64,000 bases of DNA from Pseudoduganella lutea (GTDB taxonomy: Bacteria; Pseudomonadota; Gammaproteobacteria; Burkholderiales; Burkholderiaceae_D), in assembly GCF_004209755.1 (NCBI RefSeq), contig NZ_CP035913.1, forward strand, positions 5,084,001 through 5,148,000, in the 5' to 3' direction. The notes below the pieces were generated by a model. That model was not told the DNA's origin. It worked only from the letters and a program-made list of their open reading frames with translations, and did not search any database. How positions within the stretch are numbered: the first letter of the stretch is position 1; each line of letters starts with the position of its first letter. Below are positions 17,252 to 27,364 of the stretch, piece by piece. Made by a program: the position numbers and the translations under genes.

Positions 17252-18322
17252 ATGAAGACCAAGGTGTTGGTCGTCGACGATTCCGCACTGATCCGGAGCG
17301 TGATGACCGAAATTATCAATAGCCAGCCGGACATGGAAGTGGTGGGCACGGCCCCCGATCCATTGGTGGCGCGCGAGCTGATCAAGCAGACCAATCCGCA
17401 CGTGCTGACGCTGGACGTGGAAATGCCGAAGATGGATGGCCTCGATTTCCTGGAAAAGCTGATGCGCCTGCGGCCGATGCCGGTGGTCATGGTGTCGTCG
17501 CTGACCGAACGCGGTTCGGAAATTACGATGCGGGCGCTCGAACTGGGCGCCGTGGATTTCGTGCAGAAACCGAAGATGTCGATCCAGACCGGCATGCGCG
17601 ACTATGCCGACCTGATCGCCGACAAGATCCGCGCCGCGGCCAAGGCGCGCATCCGTGCCCGCACGCTGCCCCAAGCGGGCGCCGAAGGGCAGGCACCCCT
17701 GCCACAATTACGCAATCCACTGATGTCGTCCGAAAAACTGATCATCATCGGTGCGTCGACCGGTGGAACGGAAGCGATCCGGGAGTTCCTGTTGCAGATG
17801 CCGTCCGACTGCCCGGGAATCCTGATCACGCAGCACATGCCGGAAGGCTTCACGCGATCGTTCGCGAAGCGCCTGGATTCGCTGTGCAGGATTTCCGTGC
17901 AGGAGGCGCAAGGCAACGAGCGCGTGCTGCCGGGCCATGCCTACATCGCGCCCGGCCACTCGCACCTGATGCTGGCGCGGTCCGGCGCGAACTACATGAC
18001 GAAGCTCGACCAGGGGGAGCCCGTCAACCGTCACCGCCCCTCGGTCGACGTGCTGTTCCGCTCGGCGGCGCAGCATGCGGGCAAGAACGCGGTGGGCGTG
18101 ATCCTGACCGGCATGGGCAAGGATGGCGCGGCAGGGATGCTGGAGATGAAGACGGCCGGGGCGTATAATTTTGCCCAGGATGAGGCCAGTTGCGTGGTGT
18201 TCGGCATGCCGCGCGAAGCGATTGCCGTCGGTGCCGCCCACGAGGTGGGCGCATTGCTGGCGCTGCCGGGCATGGTGCTGGGACACCTTGCGCAACACGG
18301 CATGCGGGCCTTGCGCGTGTAA
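17252..18322 (+). CDS. cheB: Chemotaxis protein-glutamate methylesterase CheB
   Basis: A 356-residue adaptation enzyme: an N-terminal receiver with D55 ([11 protein letters not shown]), a linker, and the C-terminal methylesterase with the catalytic triad in [10 protein letters not shown] (Ser), [10 protein letters not shown] (His) and [10 protein letters not shown] (Asp). Phosphorylation by CheA activates removal of methyl groups from receptors. Last gene before a 257 bp gap, with a modest CAGGGC/GCCCTG hairpin just after its stop (18327-18344) that lacks a clear T-run. Confidence 0.97.
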   Translation: MKTKVLVVDDSALIRSVMTEIINSQPDMEVVGTAPDPLVARELIKQTNPHVLTLDVEMPKMDGLDFLEKLMRLRPMPVVMVSSLTERGSEITMRALELGAVDFVQKPKMSIQTGMRDYADLIADKIRAAAKARIRARTLPQAGAEGQAPLPQLRNPLMSSEKLIIIGASTGGTEAIREFLLQMPSDCPGILITQHMPEGFTRSFAKRLDSLCRISVQEAQGNERVLPGHAYIAPGHSHLMLARSGANYMTKLDQGEPVNRHRPSVDVLFRSAAQHAGKNAVGVILTGMGKDGAAGMLEMKTAGAYNFAQDEASCVVFGMPREAIAVGAAHEVGALLALPGMVLGHLAQHGMRALRV

Positions 18323-18367
18323 AGAACAGGGCTCATCGGCCCTGCCGGTGGATACTGGCAGCGTACG

Positions 18368-18410
18368 ATTGGCGTCGAGCTTTGGTCGAATTGGCGTCGG
18401 ATTGGCGTCG
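18368..18410. repeat. 11 bp tandem repeats of ATTGGCGTCG between cheB and cheY
   Basis: Exact ATTGGCGTCG copies at 18368, 18390 and 18401, with a worn copy at about 18379, so the units fall on an 11 bp period, one helical turn. The 257 bp gap (18323-18579) otherwise holds the weak hairpin after cheB and no reading frame of note. It could be a phased operator or only replication slippage. Confidence 0.5.
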
Positions 18411-18579
18411 AATGTGCGCCGGGTTTGCATGATAGATACGGATGTGGCTTTTTAGGGAGCATTTGGGCTTGTTTCATTCCCTTGAGGCAACTTAAATGCT
18501 ATCCTTTCCGGATGCTGGTGGCGCGACCCAAAACGACACTCACTATTTATAACCGCGTAGAGAAACAACGGAGCAATTC

Positions 18580-18969
18580 ATGGCTGATCCAAAGATGAAA
18601 TTTCTGGTAGTAGACGACTTCTCGACGATGCGCCGCATCGTCCGGAATCTGTTGAAAGAACTGGGTTATGCCAATGTGGACGAAGCCGAGGATGGCGTGA
18701 TGGCGCTGGCCAAGCTGCGCTCGGAACAGTTCGACTTCGTCGTGTCCGACTGGAACATGCCGAACATGGATGGCCTGACGATGCTGCAAAACATCCGTGC
18801 CGACCCCGCGCTGGCGAAATTGCCGGTGCTGATGGTGACCGCCGAGGCGAAGAAGGAAAACATCATCGCCGCAGCCCAGGCCGGCGCCAACGGCTATGTC
18901 GTCAAGCCTTTCACGGCGGCCACGCTGGATGAAAAGCTGAACAAGATTTTCGAGAAAATCGGAGTCTGA
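18580..18969 (+). CDS. cheY: Chemotaxis response regulator CheY (second copy, motor-binding type)
   Basis: A 129-residue receiver closely following E. coli Che[24 protein letters not shown], phospho-acceptor D57 ([13 protein letters not shown]), switch Thr in [13 protein letters not shown], and K in [11 protein letters not shown]. This is the form that binds FliM and reverses the motor. It is followed after 3 bases by cheZ, the usual partner, so this pair is most likely the main output of the pathway. Confidence 0.97.
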   Translation: MADPKMKFLVVDDFSTMRRIVRNLLKELGYANVDEAEDGVMALAKLRSEQFDFVVSDWNMPNMDGLTMLQNIRADPALAKLPVLMVTAEAKKENIIAAAQAGANGYVVKPFTAATLDEKLNKIFEKIGV

Positions 18970-18972
18970 TCG

Positions 18973-19620
18973 ATGGTTGAGCAAGCCCCCGGCGCCGTCG
19001 CGGACGGCGCGGACTCGCATGAAGAGTTCCTGGCGCGCATCGGCCACATGACCCGTGCGCTGCACGAGAACCTGCGTGGTCTCGGGCTGGACAAGTTGAT
19101 CGAGAAGGCGGCCGAGGATATCCCGGATGCCCGCGACCGTCTCGACTACGTGGCGCGTCTCTCCGAAACCGCGGCGCAGAAGGTGCTCAATGCCACCGAC
19201 GAGGCCGGCCCCCTGCAAGACCGCATCTGCAGCGATGCCAAGGAACTGTCCGGTGCCTGGCAGGCGTTGCTGGACGGTGAGGGCGGCAACGGGGCCGACT
19301 GGCGCGCGCTGGCCCAGCGCACGATCGCCACGCTGGCCGCCACCACCGATGCCACGGGCGCCACGAAGGGCCACCTGATGGACATCATGATGGCGCAGGA
19401 TTTCCAGGACCTCACGGGCCAGGTCATCAAGCGCGTGACCGGTATCGCGCAAAACCTCGAGAAGCAGCTCGTGCAGACGCTGATCGATTTCGCGCCCGAG
19501 GAACTGAAGAAGGAACTCGACAACGGGCTGCTGAACGGGCCGCAGATCGACAAGACGAAAGACGGCGTGGTGGCCGACCAGAGCCAGGTCGACGACCTGC
19601 TCGACAGTCTCGGCTTCTGA
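18973..19620 (+). CDS. cheZ: Protein phosphatase CheZ
   Basis: A 215-residue helical protein that dephosphorylates CheY-P. The catalytic stretch MMAQDFQDLTGQVIKRV places Asp at 146 and Gln at 150, and the C-terminus QVDDLLDSLGF is the known CheY-binding tail. It starts 3 bases after cheY, indicating translational coupling. It is one of two proteins in this cluster with the D-x-x-x-Q signature. Confidence 0.97.
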   Translation: MVEQAPGAVADGADSHEEFLARIGHMTRALHENLRGLGLDKLIEKAAEDIPDARDRLDYVARLSETAAQKVLNATDEAGPLQDRICSDAKELSGAWQALLDGEGGNGADWRALAQRTIATLAATTDATGATKGHLMDIMMAQDFQDLTGQVIKRVTGIAQNLEKQLVQTLIDFAPEELKKELDNGLLNGPQIDKTKDGVVADQSQVDDLLDSLGF

Positions 19621-19623
19621 TCC

Positions 19624-19690
19624 GGCGGGCAAGCTGCCCGCTGCTTCTTAACCCGCCGGGCAAGCTGCCCGCTGCTTCTTAACCCGCCGC
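19624..19690 (+). terminator. Tandem 31 bp hairpin units after cheZ (possible terminator)
   Basis: Two nearly identical 31 bp units start near 19624 and 19655. Each contains GGGCA-AGC-TGCCC (19627-19639 and 19658-19670), which folds into a short stem, followed by GCTGCTTCTT. A decayed third piece follows up to about 19690. The pyrimidine tail is not a pure T-run, so termination is plausible rather than certain. Confidence 0.45.
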
Positions 19691-19743
19691 TTCTTGACAG
19701 CTGCCTCTTCACAGCCGCTTCTTCGCCGGCCATTTTTCCTTCT

Positions 19744-20952
19744 ATGCACCAAACGCATTTTCTCGTCCGCGAGCCGTTGCTGGACCCGCAACAGCGCGTG
19801 GTCGGCTACGAGCTCGCCTGGCAGCACGATCCCGCTGCCACGCCCGCGCTGGCCGAACTGGAAGACCTGGTCGCCTTCGTGGCCGCCCACGTCAACGATG
19901 CCGACCGCGGCTGGCTGCTCCGCGACAAGACGCTGTTCCTGCAGGCCGTGCCGGGCATGCTGTCGACGGATGCGCTGCATGAGCTGCCGCCGCAGCATAC
20001 GGTGCTGTCGATCCGTGCGGCCGAACTGGCCAATCCCGACACGCTGGCCGCCGTGCGCGCGCTGCGCGCCGGCGACGTGGGCATCCTGTTGCGCAACTGC
20101 GACCTGGCGCGTGCCGGCAACAGGCTGCCAATGATCGCCTCCTATGTCGAAGTGCGCTTCACCGGCGCCGACGTGGCGGACCAGGCACGCGCCTATGCGG
20201 CGTTGAAGCAGTCGTCCGTACGCATGGTCGGCCGGCCCGTGTCGACGTGGGAGGATTTCGACGCGTGCGCCGCGCTGGGCATCGACGCCTTTGTCGGCAA
20301 GCTGCACCTGACACCGCGCCCCGGGCCCGAAGCAAAAGGCTTGAACCCGGCGCAGACCACGATCCTGCAGCTGATGCAGATGGTGCAGGCGAATGCCGAC
20401 GTACAGAAGATCGAGAGCGTGCTCAAGCGCGATGCCGCGCTGTCCTACAAGCTGCTCCGCTACATCAACTCCGCCGGGTTCGGCGCCGGCCGCGAAATCC
20501 AGTCGCTGAAGCAGGCCATCACGCTGCTGGGCTACCAGCCGCTGTACCGCTGGCTGACGCTGCTGTTGGCAACGGCAAGCACGAGCGGCTACTCGCCGGT
20601 ACTGCTGGAAACGGCCGTGGTGCGCGGCCGCCTGGCCGAACTGCTCGGCCAGGCCACGCTGGGCCGGGCCGACGCGGAAAATGTCTTCGTCGCCGGCATG
20701 TTTTCGCTGCTCGACCGGCTGCTGGGCATTCCAATGACGGATGTGCTGGACACCATTCCGCTGTCGGCGGAAATCGTCGCGGCACTGCTGGAGCGGAGCG
20801 GGCGCTTCGGCCCCTACCTCGCGCTGGCCGAGGCGTGCGAGCTCAATTCCAGCCTGGTGTCGTCGCTGGCCGCGTCGCTGCAACTGACGCCCGAAGACGT
20901 CAACAAGGCCCACCTGTCGGCGCTGGCCTGGACGCAGAACGTGACCAGCTGA
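19744..20952 (+). CDS. EAL-HDOD domain signalling protein
   Basis: A 402-residue protein. The N-terminal ~200 residues have the EAL fold outline (FLVREPLLDPQQRVVGYELAW ... VGRPVSTWEDF) but the catalytic metal-binding residues are missing, so it should not hydrolyse cyclic-di-GMP. Residues ~205-395 form an HDOD domain (ILQLMQMVQANADVQKIESVLKRD, SYKLLRYINSAGF). This two-domain arrangement is widespread beside chemotaxis and motility genes and is thought to act through protein binding. It lies downstream of cheZ on the same strand after the hairpin units. The domain call is firm and the role unknown. Confidence 0.88.
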   Translation: MHQTHFLVREPLLDPQQRVVGYELAWQHDPAATPALAELEDLVAFVAAHVNDADRGWLLRDKTLFLQAVPGMLSTDALHELPPQHTVLSIRAAELANPDTLAAVRALRAGDVGILLRNCDLARAGNRLPMIASYVEVRFTGADVADQARAYAALKQSSVRMVGRPVSTWEDFDACAALGIDAFVGKLHLTPRPGPEAKGLNPAQTTILQLMQMVQANADVQKIESVLKRDAALSYKLLRYINSAGFGAGREIQSLKQAITLLGYQPLYRWLTLLLATASTSGYSPVLLETAVVRGRLAELLGQATLGRADAENVFVAGMFSLLDRLLGIPMTDVLDTIPLSAEIVAALLERSGRFGPYLALAEACELNSSLVSSLAASLQLTPEDVNKAHLSALAWTQNVTS

Positions 20953-21038
20953 CCAGCCGGACATCTGTCGAAGATCGACAAGACGAACACCGGCCGTGGT
21001 TCCGCAGGGAAGTTCCCCGGGTTGACGCGAACAGCGCC

Positions 21039-21980
<942 letters not shown>

Positions 21981-22871
21981 TCATGCCGGAGAATACGCGA
22001 GACGCACGTAGATGGGCGCAAATGGTTCGGCCTGGGTAATTTCAATCAGGGTTTCTTTCGCCAGTTCCAGCATCGCCACGAAATTGACGACGATGACCGG
22101 CACGCCGCCAGCTACGTCGAACAGATCGGCAAACTCGACGAACCGCTGGGATTGCAGCCGGCGCAGGATATTCGTCATGTGCTCGCGCACCGACAATTCC
22201 TCGCGCGTGATCCGGTGGTGCTGCTTGAGCGTTGCCCGCTTCAGCAGATCGCGCCAGGCTGCCTGCAGGTCGCCTGCGCTGACGTCGGGCCACACGGGCG
22301 CGAGGCTCTGCTCGATGTAGATCTGCGTGCGCACGAAATCCCGGTCGACCTGCGGCAATGCATTCAGGTCGTAGGCGGCCAGCTTGATCTGCTCGTAGTC
22401 GAGCAGCCTGCGCACCAGTTCGGCGCGAGGATCCTCGGCTTCGATCTCGACGTCGTGCGGGCGCTGCGGCAGCAGCATGCGCGACTTGATCTCGATGAGC
22501 ATGGCCGCCATCAGCAGGTACTCGGCCGCCAGTTCAAGATTGGACAGCCGGATCTGCTCCACGTACTTCAGGTATTGCAGCGTGACCTGGGCCATCGGAA
22601 TGTCCAGGATGTTGAAGTTCTGGCGGCGGATCAGGTAAAGCAGCAGGTCCAGCGGGCCTTCGAACGTGTCGAGGAAGATCTCCAGTGCATCTGGCGGAAT
22701 ATACAGGTCGTTCGGCAGCTTCAGCAGGGGCTCGCCATACAGGCGTGCGAAAGCAGCGCCCTCGGCAGGTACCGTGGCGCTGCTTTCAGCCGGTTGCGCC
22801 CCGGTTGGGACATCCGGCGCCGCGGTGGCCACGCTGTCTTGCGCGTCGCCCCCCGCATCCTGTGGCAGCAT
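21981..22871 (-). CDS. scpA: Segregation and condensation protein A (kleisin)
   Basis: A 296-residue kleisin that bridges the SMC heads with ScpB for chromosome compaction. The core begins FEGPLDLLLYLIRRQNFNILDIPMAQVTLQYLKYVE and continues with NLELAAEYLLMAAMLIEIKSRMLLP; the C-terminal winged helix ends near ITQAEPFAPIYVRL. An Ala/Glu-rich N-terminal extension of about 50 residues is common in Burkholderiales. It is transcribed with the small DUF3460 gene upstream and panC downstream. Confidence 0.95.
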   Translation of the reverse strand: MLPQDAGGDAQDSVATAAPDVPTGAQPAESSATVPAEGAAFARLYGEPLLKLPNDLYIPPDALEIFLDTFEGPLDLLLYLIRRQNFNILDIPMAQVTLQYLKYVEQIRLSNLELAAEYLLMAAMLIEIKSRMLLPQRPHDVEIEAEDPRAELVRRLLDYEQIKLAAYDLNALPQVDRDFVRTQIYIEQSLAPVWPDVSAGDLQAAWRDLLKRATLKQHHRITREELSVREHMTNILRRLQSQRFVEFADLFDVAGGVPVIVVNFVAMLELAKETLIEITQAEPFAPIYVRLAYSPA

Positions 22872-22889
22872 GTGTGCCGTCCCGAAGGA

Positions 22890-23102
22890 TCAGAGCTTGT
22901 TCTGGTAAACGTAAGCCTGTTGTGCAATGCGGGAATCGCGCTGGCGGGCTTGCTCGTCCAGCGACGTGGGTTCCTTGTCCCACAGCAGGGAGCGGCCTTG
23001 CTGCTGGCCTGCTTCGATGGTCGGATTCTTTTCCTTGAGCGCCTTGATGAACTGGGTGTGATCGGACTCGTAACCGCGGTGTTGTTTGAACAGGAGTTTC
23101 AT
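22890..23102 (-). CDS. Small conserved protein, DUF3460 family
   Basis: A 70-residue soluble, charged protein (KLLFKQHRGYESDHTQFIKALKEKNP ... LLWDKEPTSLDEQ...QRDSRIAQQAYVYQN). I recognise it as the DUF3460 family, which in Burkholderiales is usually found beside scpA and panC, as here. No catalytic motif. Start taken at ATG 23102; a TTG 21 bases upstream is possible. Function unknown. Confidence 0.85.
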   Translation of the reverse strand: MKLLFKQHRGYESDHTQFIKALKEKNPTIEAGQQQGRSLLWDKEPTSLDEQARQRDSRIAQQAYVYQNKL

Positions 23103-23243
23103 ATCGTGAAGGGTAGGTGACAACCAGCGGGTATTCTACCGCGCTGCGGCATGCTCAAGGGAATTTCCGGAATATCGGGGCATTCCGGCCAGCATTTCTG
23201 GCGCATCTGCAACGGCTTGCCGGATCGGTTATTCTTTCCTGCA

Positions 23244-24149
23244 ATGAATTCACGCCTGACACCCCACACAGCTTTCCTGCTGACCCTTGCACCGCTGCTG
23301 TGGGCGGGCAATGCCATCGTCGGCCGTCTCGTGCATGACCTCGTGCCGCCGATGACGTTGAATTTCCTGCGCTGGCTGATCGCACTGCTGATCCTGCTGC
23401 CGCTGGCCGGCCCGGTATTTCGCCGTGACAGCGGCTTGTGGCGGCACTGGCGTCGCTACGCGGTCCTGGGCCTGCTTGGCGTGGGCATGTATAACGCGCT
23501 CCAGTATCTGGCACTGCAGAGCAGCACGCCGATCAATGTGACGCTGGTGGCGGCAGGCATGCCCGTCTGGATGATGGCAACCGGCTGGCTGTTCTTCGGC
23601 GCGGCCATTTCGCGCCGGCAAATCATCGGTGCGGTGCTGTCCATCGGCGGCGTATTGGTGGTATTGGCGCGCGGCGAATGGCATCATTTACTTGAATTAA
23701 GGCTCGTTGCCGGAGACTTATTCATGATTCTCGCAACGATCGCGTGGTCCCTGTATAGCTGGCTGTTGATCCGGACCACCGAGCCGGCACCGCTGCGCGC
23801 GAACTGGGCTTCTTTCCTCGTTGCCCAGGTGGGATTCGGCGTGGCGTGGTCCGGTTTGTCCGCCGCCGGAGAATGGGCTTTCCTCGCCCCGGCAATCCAC
23901 TGGAATGGCACGCTGGTCGCGGCGCTGTTATATGTGGCCATCGGCCCGGCCATCATTGCATTCCGCTGCTGGGGTGCCGGCGTACAACAAGCCGGCCCGG
24001 CCATTGCCGCATTCTTCAGTAACCTGACACCGCTGTTTGCCGCGCTGATGTCTTCCGCATTTCTGGGCGAGGCGCCGCATCTTTACCACGGCATTGCTTT
24101 CCTGCTGATCGTTGGCGGTATTGTCGTGTCATCGCGCCGATCGGCTTGA
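23244..24149 (+). CDS. EamA/DMT-superfamily transporter
   Basis: A 301-residue inner-membrane protein with about ten hydrophobic helices in two EamA halves (PLLWAGNAIVGRLVHDLVPP with RWLIALLILLP in the first, and LRANWASFLVAQVGFGVAW ... NLTPLFAALMSSAFLGE in the second). Such proteins export metabolites or amino acids by proton exchange; the substrate cannot be told. Start chosen at ATG 23244 since the longer frame adds an unlikely polar leader. It is divergent from the DUF3460 gene. Confidence 0.9.
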   Translation: MNSRLTPHTAFLLTLAPLLWAGNAIVGRLVHDLVPPMTLNFLRWLIALLILLPLAGPVFRRDSGLWRHWRRYAVLGLLGVGMYNALQYLALQSSTPINVTLVAAGMPVWMMATGWLFFGAAISRRQIIGAVLSIGGVLVVLARGEWHHLLELRLVAGDLFMILATIAWSLYSWLLIRTTEPAPLRANWASFLVAQVGFGVAWSGLSAAGEWAFLAPAIHWNGTLVAALLYVAIGPAIIAFRCWGAGVQQAGPAIAAFFSNLTPLFAALMSSAFLGEAPHLYHGIAFLLIVGGIVVSSRRSA

Positions 24150-24222
24150 TCATCGTTGCGGTGCGCCGGCCTGGTAATAGAGCTGGTATCGTGGCGCTGG
24201 TCCCTGTTCCCATGGAGGCATC

Positions 24223-24336
24223 ATGCGCAAAATGCTTGCCGCCATCGTCGCGGTGCAGTTCTTTTTGACGGCCTGCGACCAGTCCGCCCCGCCCAAACCC
24301 CCGAAACCGATTGCCGGGCAGTCCCAGTTCTCGTAA
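24223..24336 (+). CDS. Very small lipoprotein (37 aa)
   Basis: A 38-codon gene, ATG to TAA, with GGAGG 4 bases upstream of the start. The product begins MRKML, has a hydrophobic stretch AAIVAVQFF and a lipobox LTAC with Cys18, then a Pro/Lys-rich tail (DQSAPPKPPKP) ending QSQFS. A strong intrinsic terminator begins 2 bases after the stop, which together with the ribosome site makes a real gene likely. It resembles small lipoproteins of the entericidin or LptM/YifL type in size only. Usual gene finders may miss it. Confidence 0.75.
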   Translation: MRKMLAAIVAVQFFLTACDQSAPPKPPKPIAGQSQFS

Positions 24337-24337
24337 G

Positions 24338-24366
24338 AAAAGCCGGCTTTGAATGCCGGCTTTTTT
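24338..24366 (+). terminator. Rho-independent terminator after the small lipoprotein gene
   Basis: AAAAGCCGGC (24338-24347) pairs with GCCGGCTTTT (24355-24364) across a 7-base loop and is followed by T residues. A textbook intrinsic terminator, usable on both strands. Confidence 0.9.
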
Positions 24367-24400
24367 CGTCTCAACAATACGAGGCTATTTTGCTTGGAGA

Positions 24401-24445
24401 AATGTTTCCAAATTTTGGGGACTGTCCCCGAATTCAGGAAACATT
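24401..24445. repeat. Nested palindromic repeat (GGGGACTGTCCCC core)
   Basis: Outer arms AATGTTTCC (24401-24409) and GGAAACATT (24437-24445) enclose an inner palindrome GGGGAC-T-GTCCCC (24417-24429), all centred exactly on 24423. The same architecture, with a GGGGTC-A-GACCCC core, occurs at 41246-41292, so this is a dispersed repeat family. It lies in the otherwise empty 24367-24567 gap. Confidence 0.7.
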
Positions 24446-24567
24446 GCCTTACTTGCATTGGAAAGGATGCTTTACGGCCTTCTTCGTGCCATAAAGTTGT
24501 CTGATCGTGCTGGTTTCTGGCATAAGCAGTGCAAACAGGCCGTCTTGGTGTGACGGACTTGCAACGC

Positions 24568-25044
24568 TCAGCGCAGCGTGCGGCGCATGACGAGTGGGGC
24601 GGGCTCGAGCGGATTGGCGTGCGAATATTCAAGCTCTTCGGCAAGCTCGAATGCAAAGGCCGCATAAAAATCAACCAGTTTTGATTGGTCGCTGCGCACG
24701 GCAAGGCGCAATTCGCCGATGCCGCTGTCCATGCCGTGGTGAATAACGGCTTCCAGCAGATGCTGGGACAGGTTATTGCCGCGGTATGCAGGCAATATGC
24801 CCATCCTTAATATTTCCCAGCAATCCGGTTCGGTATCGTGCGGCAACCAGCGCACCGAGCCGATGGGGGCATTTGCATGCAACAAAATAAAACCGCCGCC
24901 TTGCCGCAGATGTTCTGCGACGAGGACGGCGGTTTCTCGGTGGCCACTCGATGTCACACTGACTTTACCGGCCCAAGCGTTGCGCGTGAGGCCGGCGATT
25001 ATCGGTGCATCGTCATCGGCAGCAGTCCGGACGACAAATCTCAT
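24568..25044 (-). CDS. GNAT-family N-acetyltransferase
   Basis: A 158-residue protein with the GNAT fold: acceptor-side helices after MRFVVRTAADDDAP, then strand/pyrophosphate loop EILRMGILPAYRGNNLSQHLLEAV, where R/Q-x-x-G-x-G/A is recognisable as YRGNNLS, and the C-terminal LVDFYAAFAFEL. The substrate is unknown. It lies 17 bases after the metG stop on the same strand, so it may be read through from metG. Start taken at ATG 25044; an alternative at 25098 would overlap metG. Confidence 0.85.
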   Translation of the reverse strand: MRFVVRTAADDDAPIIAGLTRNAWAGKVSVTSSGHRETAVLVAEHLRQGGGFILLHANAPIGSVRWLPHDTEPDCWEILRMGILPAYRGNNLSQHLLEAVIHHGMDSGIGELRLAVRSDQSKLVDFYAAFAFELAEELEYSHANPLEPAPLVMRRTLR

Positions 25045-25061
25045 CGGGAATGAAAACCCTT

Positions 25062-27230
25062 TTAACGAATACGCATGCCCGGCTCGGCGCCCGGCCATGG
25101 GTTCAGGATATAAATGCCGGGACTGGCTTTTTCATCCGCGGCGGACGCGGCCAATACCATGCCTTCGGAAACGCCGAATTTCCCCATCTTGCGCGGCGCC
25201 AGGTTTGCCACCAATACCGTCAATTTACCGACGAGATCGGCCGGCTGGTACATCGACTTAATGCCGGACAAAACATTGCGGTGGCGGCCTTCGCCCACGT
25301 CCAATGTGAGGCGCAGCAGTTTCTCCGAACCTTCGACGTGTTCGCAATTGACGATCCTTGCGATACGCAAATCGATTTTCACGAAATCGTCGATCTTGAT
25401 TTCAGGCGCCAATTCTTCGATGCCGGTGGCCGACACCGCATCGGCAACGGGCGCAGCGGCAGCCGCGGCAACGGGCGCGGCTGCCGGGGCCACGGCAGCG
25501 GCGGCCGGCTTCGGCGCATCGAACAGCTCGTCGATCATCTTGGCATCCACGCGCGTCATCAGGTGGTTGTAGGCGCCGATCGTGCGGCCCAGCATGGCCG
25601 ACGATGCCGCTTCCACGCCCGTATCGGCCCACGTCAGGCTGGCGTCGTTCAGGAATGCCTGCACCTTCGTGGCCACACCCGGCAGTACCGGCGACAGCAG
25701 GATCGTCAGCTGGCGGAACAGGATCAAAGCCGTCGTGCACACGTCGTGCAGCTCGGCCAGCTTTGTTTCATCCTTGGCCAGCACCCATGGCTTGTTTTCA
25801 TCGACGTACAGGTTCGTCACGTCGGCGATTTCCATGATCTCGCGCAGTGCCTTGCCGAACTCGCGGTTTTCGTAGCTCAGCGCGATCGAATCGGCGCGGA
25901 CATGGCCTTCCGCATTCGTCAGCGCACGCCTGATCCAGCTCAGCGACGTGTCGGACAAGTGCGCGGACAGCTGGCCATTGAATTTCTTGGCGATGAAGCC
26001 GGCGCAGCGGCTGGCGATATTGACATACTTGCCGATCAGGTCGGAATTGACGCGGGCAACGAAGTCCTCGCCCGTGAAATCCAGGTCCTCGACCTTGGAA
26101 TTGAGCTTGAACGCGATGTAGTAACGCAGCCATTCCGGGTTCATGCCCAGGTTCAGGTAGCGCAGCGGCGAGATGCCGGTGCCGCGCGACTTGGACATTT
26201 TTTCATTGTTCACGGTGAGGTGGCCGTGCACGTTCACCTTCAGGTTGTCGATCACCGGGTGGCCGGCGAATTTCAGCATCGCCGGCCAGAACAGCAGGTG
26301 GAACGACACGATATCCTTGCCGATGAAATGGATCTGCTCGGTGGCCGGATCGCGCAGGAACGCGTCGTAGTCGATGCCGTTCTTGCTGAAATAGTTTTTC
26401 AGCGATGCCAGGTAGCCGACCGGCGCATCCAGCCATACATAGAAGAACTTGCCCGGCGCATCGGGAATCGGAATGCCGAAATACGGCGCGTCGCGGGAAA
26501 TATCCCAGTCCGCGAGCTTTTCGCCCGCTTCGCCCAGCCATTCCGAGACCTTGTTGACCATTTCAGGCTGCAGGCGGCCCGGCGTATTGAGCCAGTCGCG
26601 CAGGAATTCAAAGCAGCGCGGGTCGGACAGCTTGAAGAAATATTGTTCGGAAGGCTTCAATACCGGCGTGGCATTGGTGAAGACCGAATACGGATTCACC
26701 AGGTCGGTGGGCTGGTAGGCGGCGCCGCAGACTTCGCAATTGTCGCCATACTGGTCCTTGGCGCCGCATTTCGGGCATTCGCCCTTGATGTTGCGGTCGG
26801 CCAGGAACATGCCCTTCACCGGGTCGAAGAAGCGGTCGACGGTCTTGGTCTGGATCAGGCCACTGTCGCGCAGCTTGCGGTAGATGCCCTGGGACAGCTC
26901 GACGTTTTCCGGCGAATCGGTGGAATACCAGTTATCGAAGGCGATATGGAAACCGTCCAGGTACTGGGCGCGGCCGGCGGCGATCTTCGCCACGAATTCC
27001 TGCGGCGTGATGCCTTCCTTTTCGGCGGCGATCATGATCGGCGTGCCGTGCGTATCGTCGGCACCGACGAAATGCACTTCGCGGGGCCGAAGCTCACCTG
27101 CCACCGCATCGCGCTGCATTCGCTGGAAACGGACCCAGATGTCGGCCTGGATGTATTCCATCATGTGACCGATATGGAAGGCGGCGTTTGCGTAGGGCAG
27201 GGCGGTGGTGACGAACAGCTTGCGAGTCAT
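25062..27230 (-). CDS. metG: Methionyl-tRNA synthetase
   Basis: A 722-residue class I synthetase charging tRNA-Met and initiator tRNA. HIGH motif as [15 protein letters not shown], zinc knuckle with [23 protein letters not shown] motif as [10 protein letters not shown], an anticodon-binding helical domain, then an Ala-rich linker and the C-terminal Trbp111/EMAP-like tRNA-binding domain ([21 protein letters not shown]). Start ATG 27230 ([15 protein letters not shown]). Divergent from apbC, the usual neighbour arrangement in proteobacteria. Confidence 0.98.
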   Translation of the reverse strand: MTRKLFVTTALPYANAAFHIGHMMEYIQADIWVRFQRMQRDAVAGELRPREVHFVGADDTHGTPIMIAAEKEGITPQEFVAKIAAGRAQYLDGFHIAFDNWYSTDSPENVELSQGIYRKLRDSGLIQTKTVDRFFDPVKGMFLADRNIKGECPKCGAKDQYGDNCEVCGAAYQPTDLVNPYSVFTNATPVLKPSEQYFFKLSDPRCFEFLRDWLNTPGRLQPEMVNKVSEWLGEAGEKLADWDISRDAPYFGIPIPDAPGKFFYVWLDAPVGYLASLKNYFSKNGIDYDAFLRDPATEQIHFIGKDIVSFHLLFWPAMLKFAGHPVIDNLKVNVHGHLTVNNEKMSKSRGTGISPLRYLNLGMNPEWLRYYIAFKLNSKVEDLDFTGEDFVARVNSDLIGKYVNIASRCAGFIAKKFNGQLSAHLSDTSLSWIRRALTNAEGHVRADSIALSYENREFGKALREIMEIADVTNLYVDENKPWVLAKDETKLAELHDVCTTALILFRQLTILLSPVLPGVATKVQAFLNDASLTWADTGVEAASSAMLGRTIGAYNHLMTRVDAKMIDELFDAPKPAAAAVAPAAAPVAAAAAAPVADAVSATGIEELAPEIKIDDFVKIDLRIARIVNCEHVEGSEKLLRLTLDVGEGRHRNVLSGIKSMYQPADLVGKLTVLVANLAPRKMGKFGVSEGMVLAASAADEKASPGIYILNPWPGAEPGMRIR

Positions 27231-27364
27231 GGTCAGCGCTAGGTTGGTTGTATAAAAGGACCATTTTACCAGCCCATGCGGCGGTGTGCGGCGCTGCGCG
27301 GGCTCCTCGCCCCATGCCCGCGGCCGATTTGCGCTAGACTTCCGCTTCAATCACGGAGATTTAC

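Noticed and set aside
18327..18344. CAGGGC/GCCCTG hairpin after cheB as a terminator
   Set aside because: No T-run follows and the stem is short, so it is not listed as a terminator.
25005..27242. A 745-codon + strand open frame opposite metG
   Set aside because: No protein motif and His/Gln/Arg-rich antisense composition; metG on the other strand is unmistakable.
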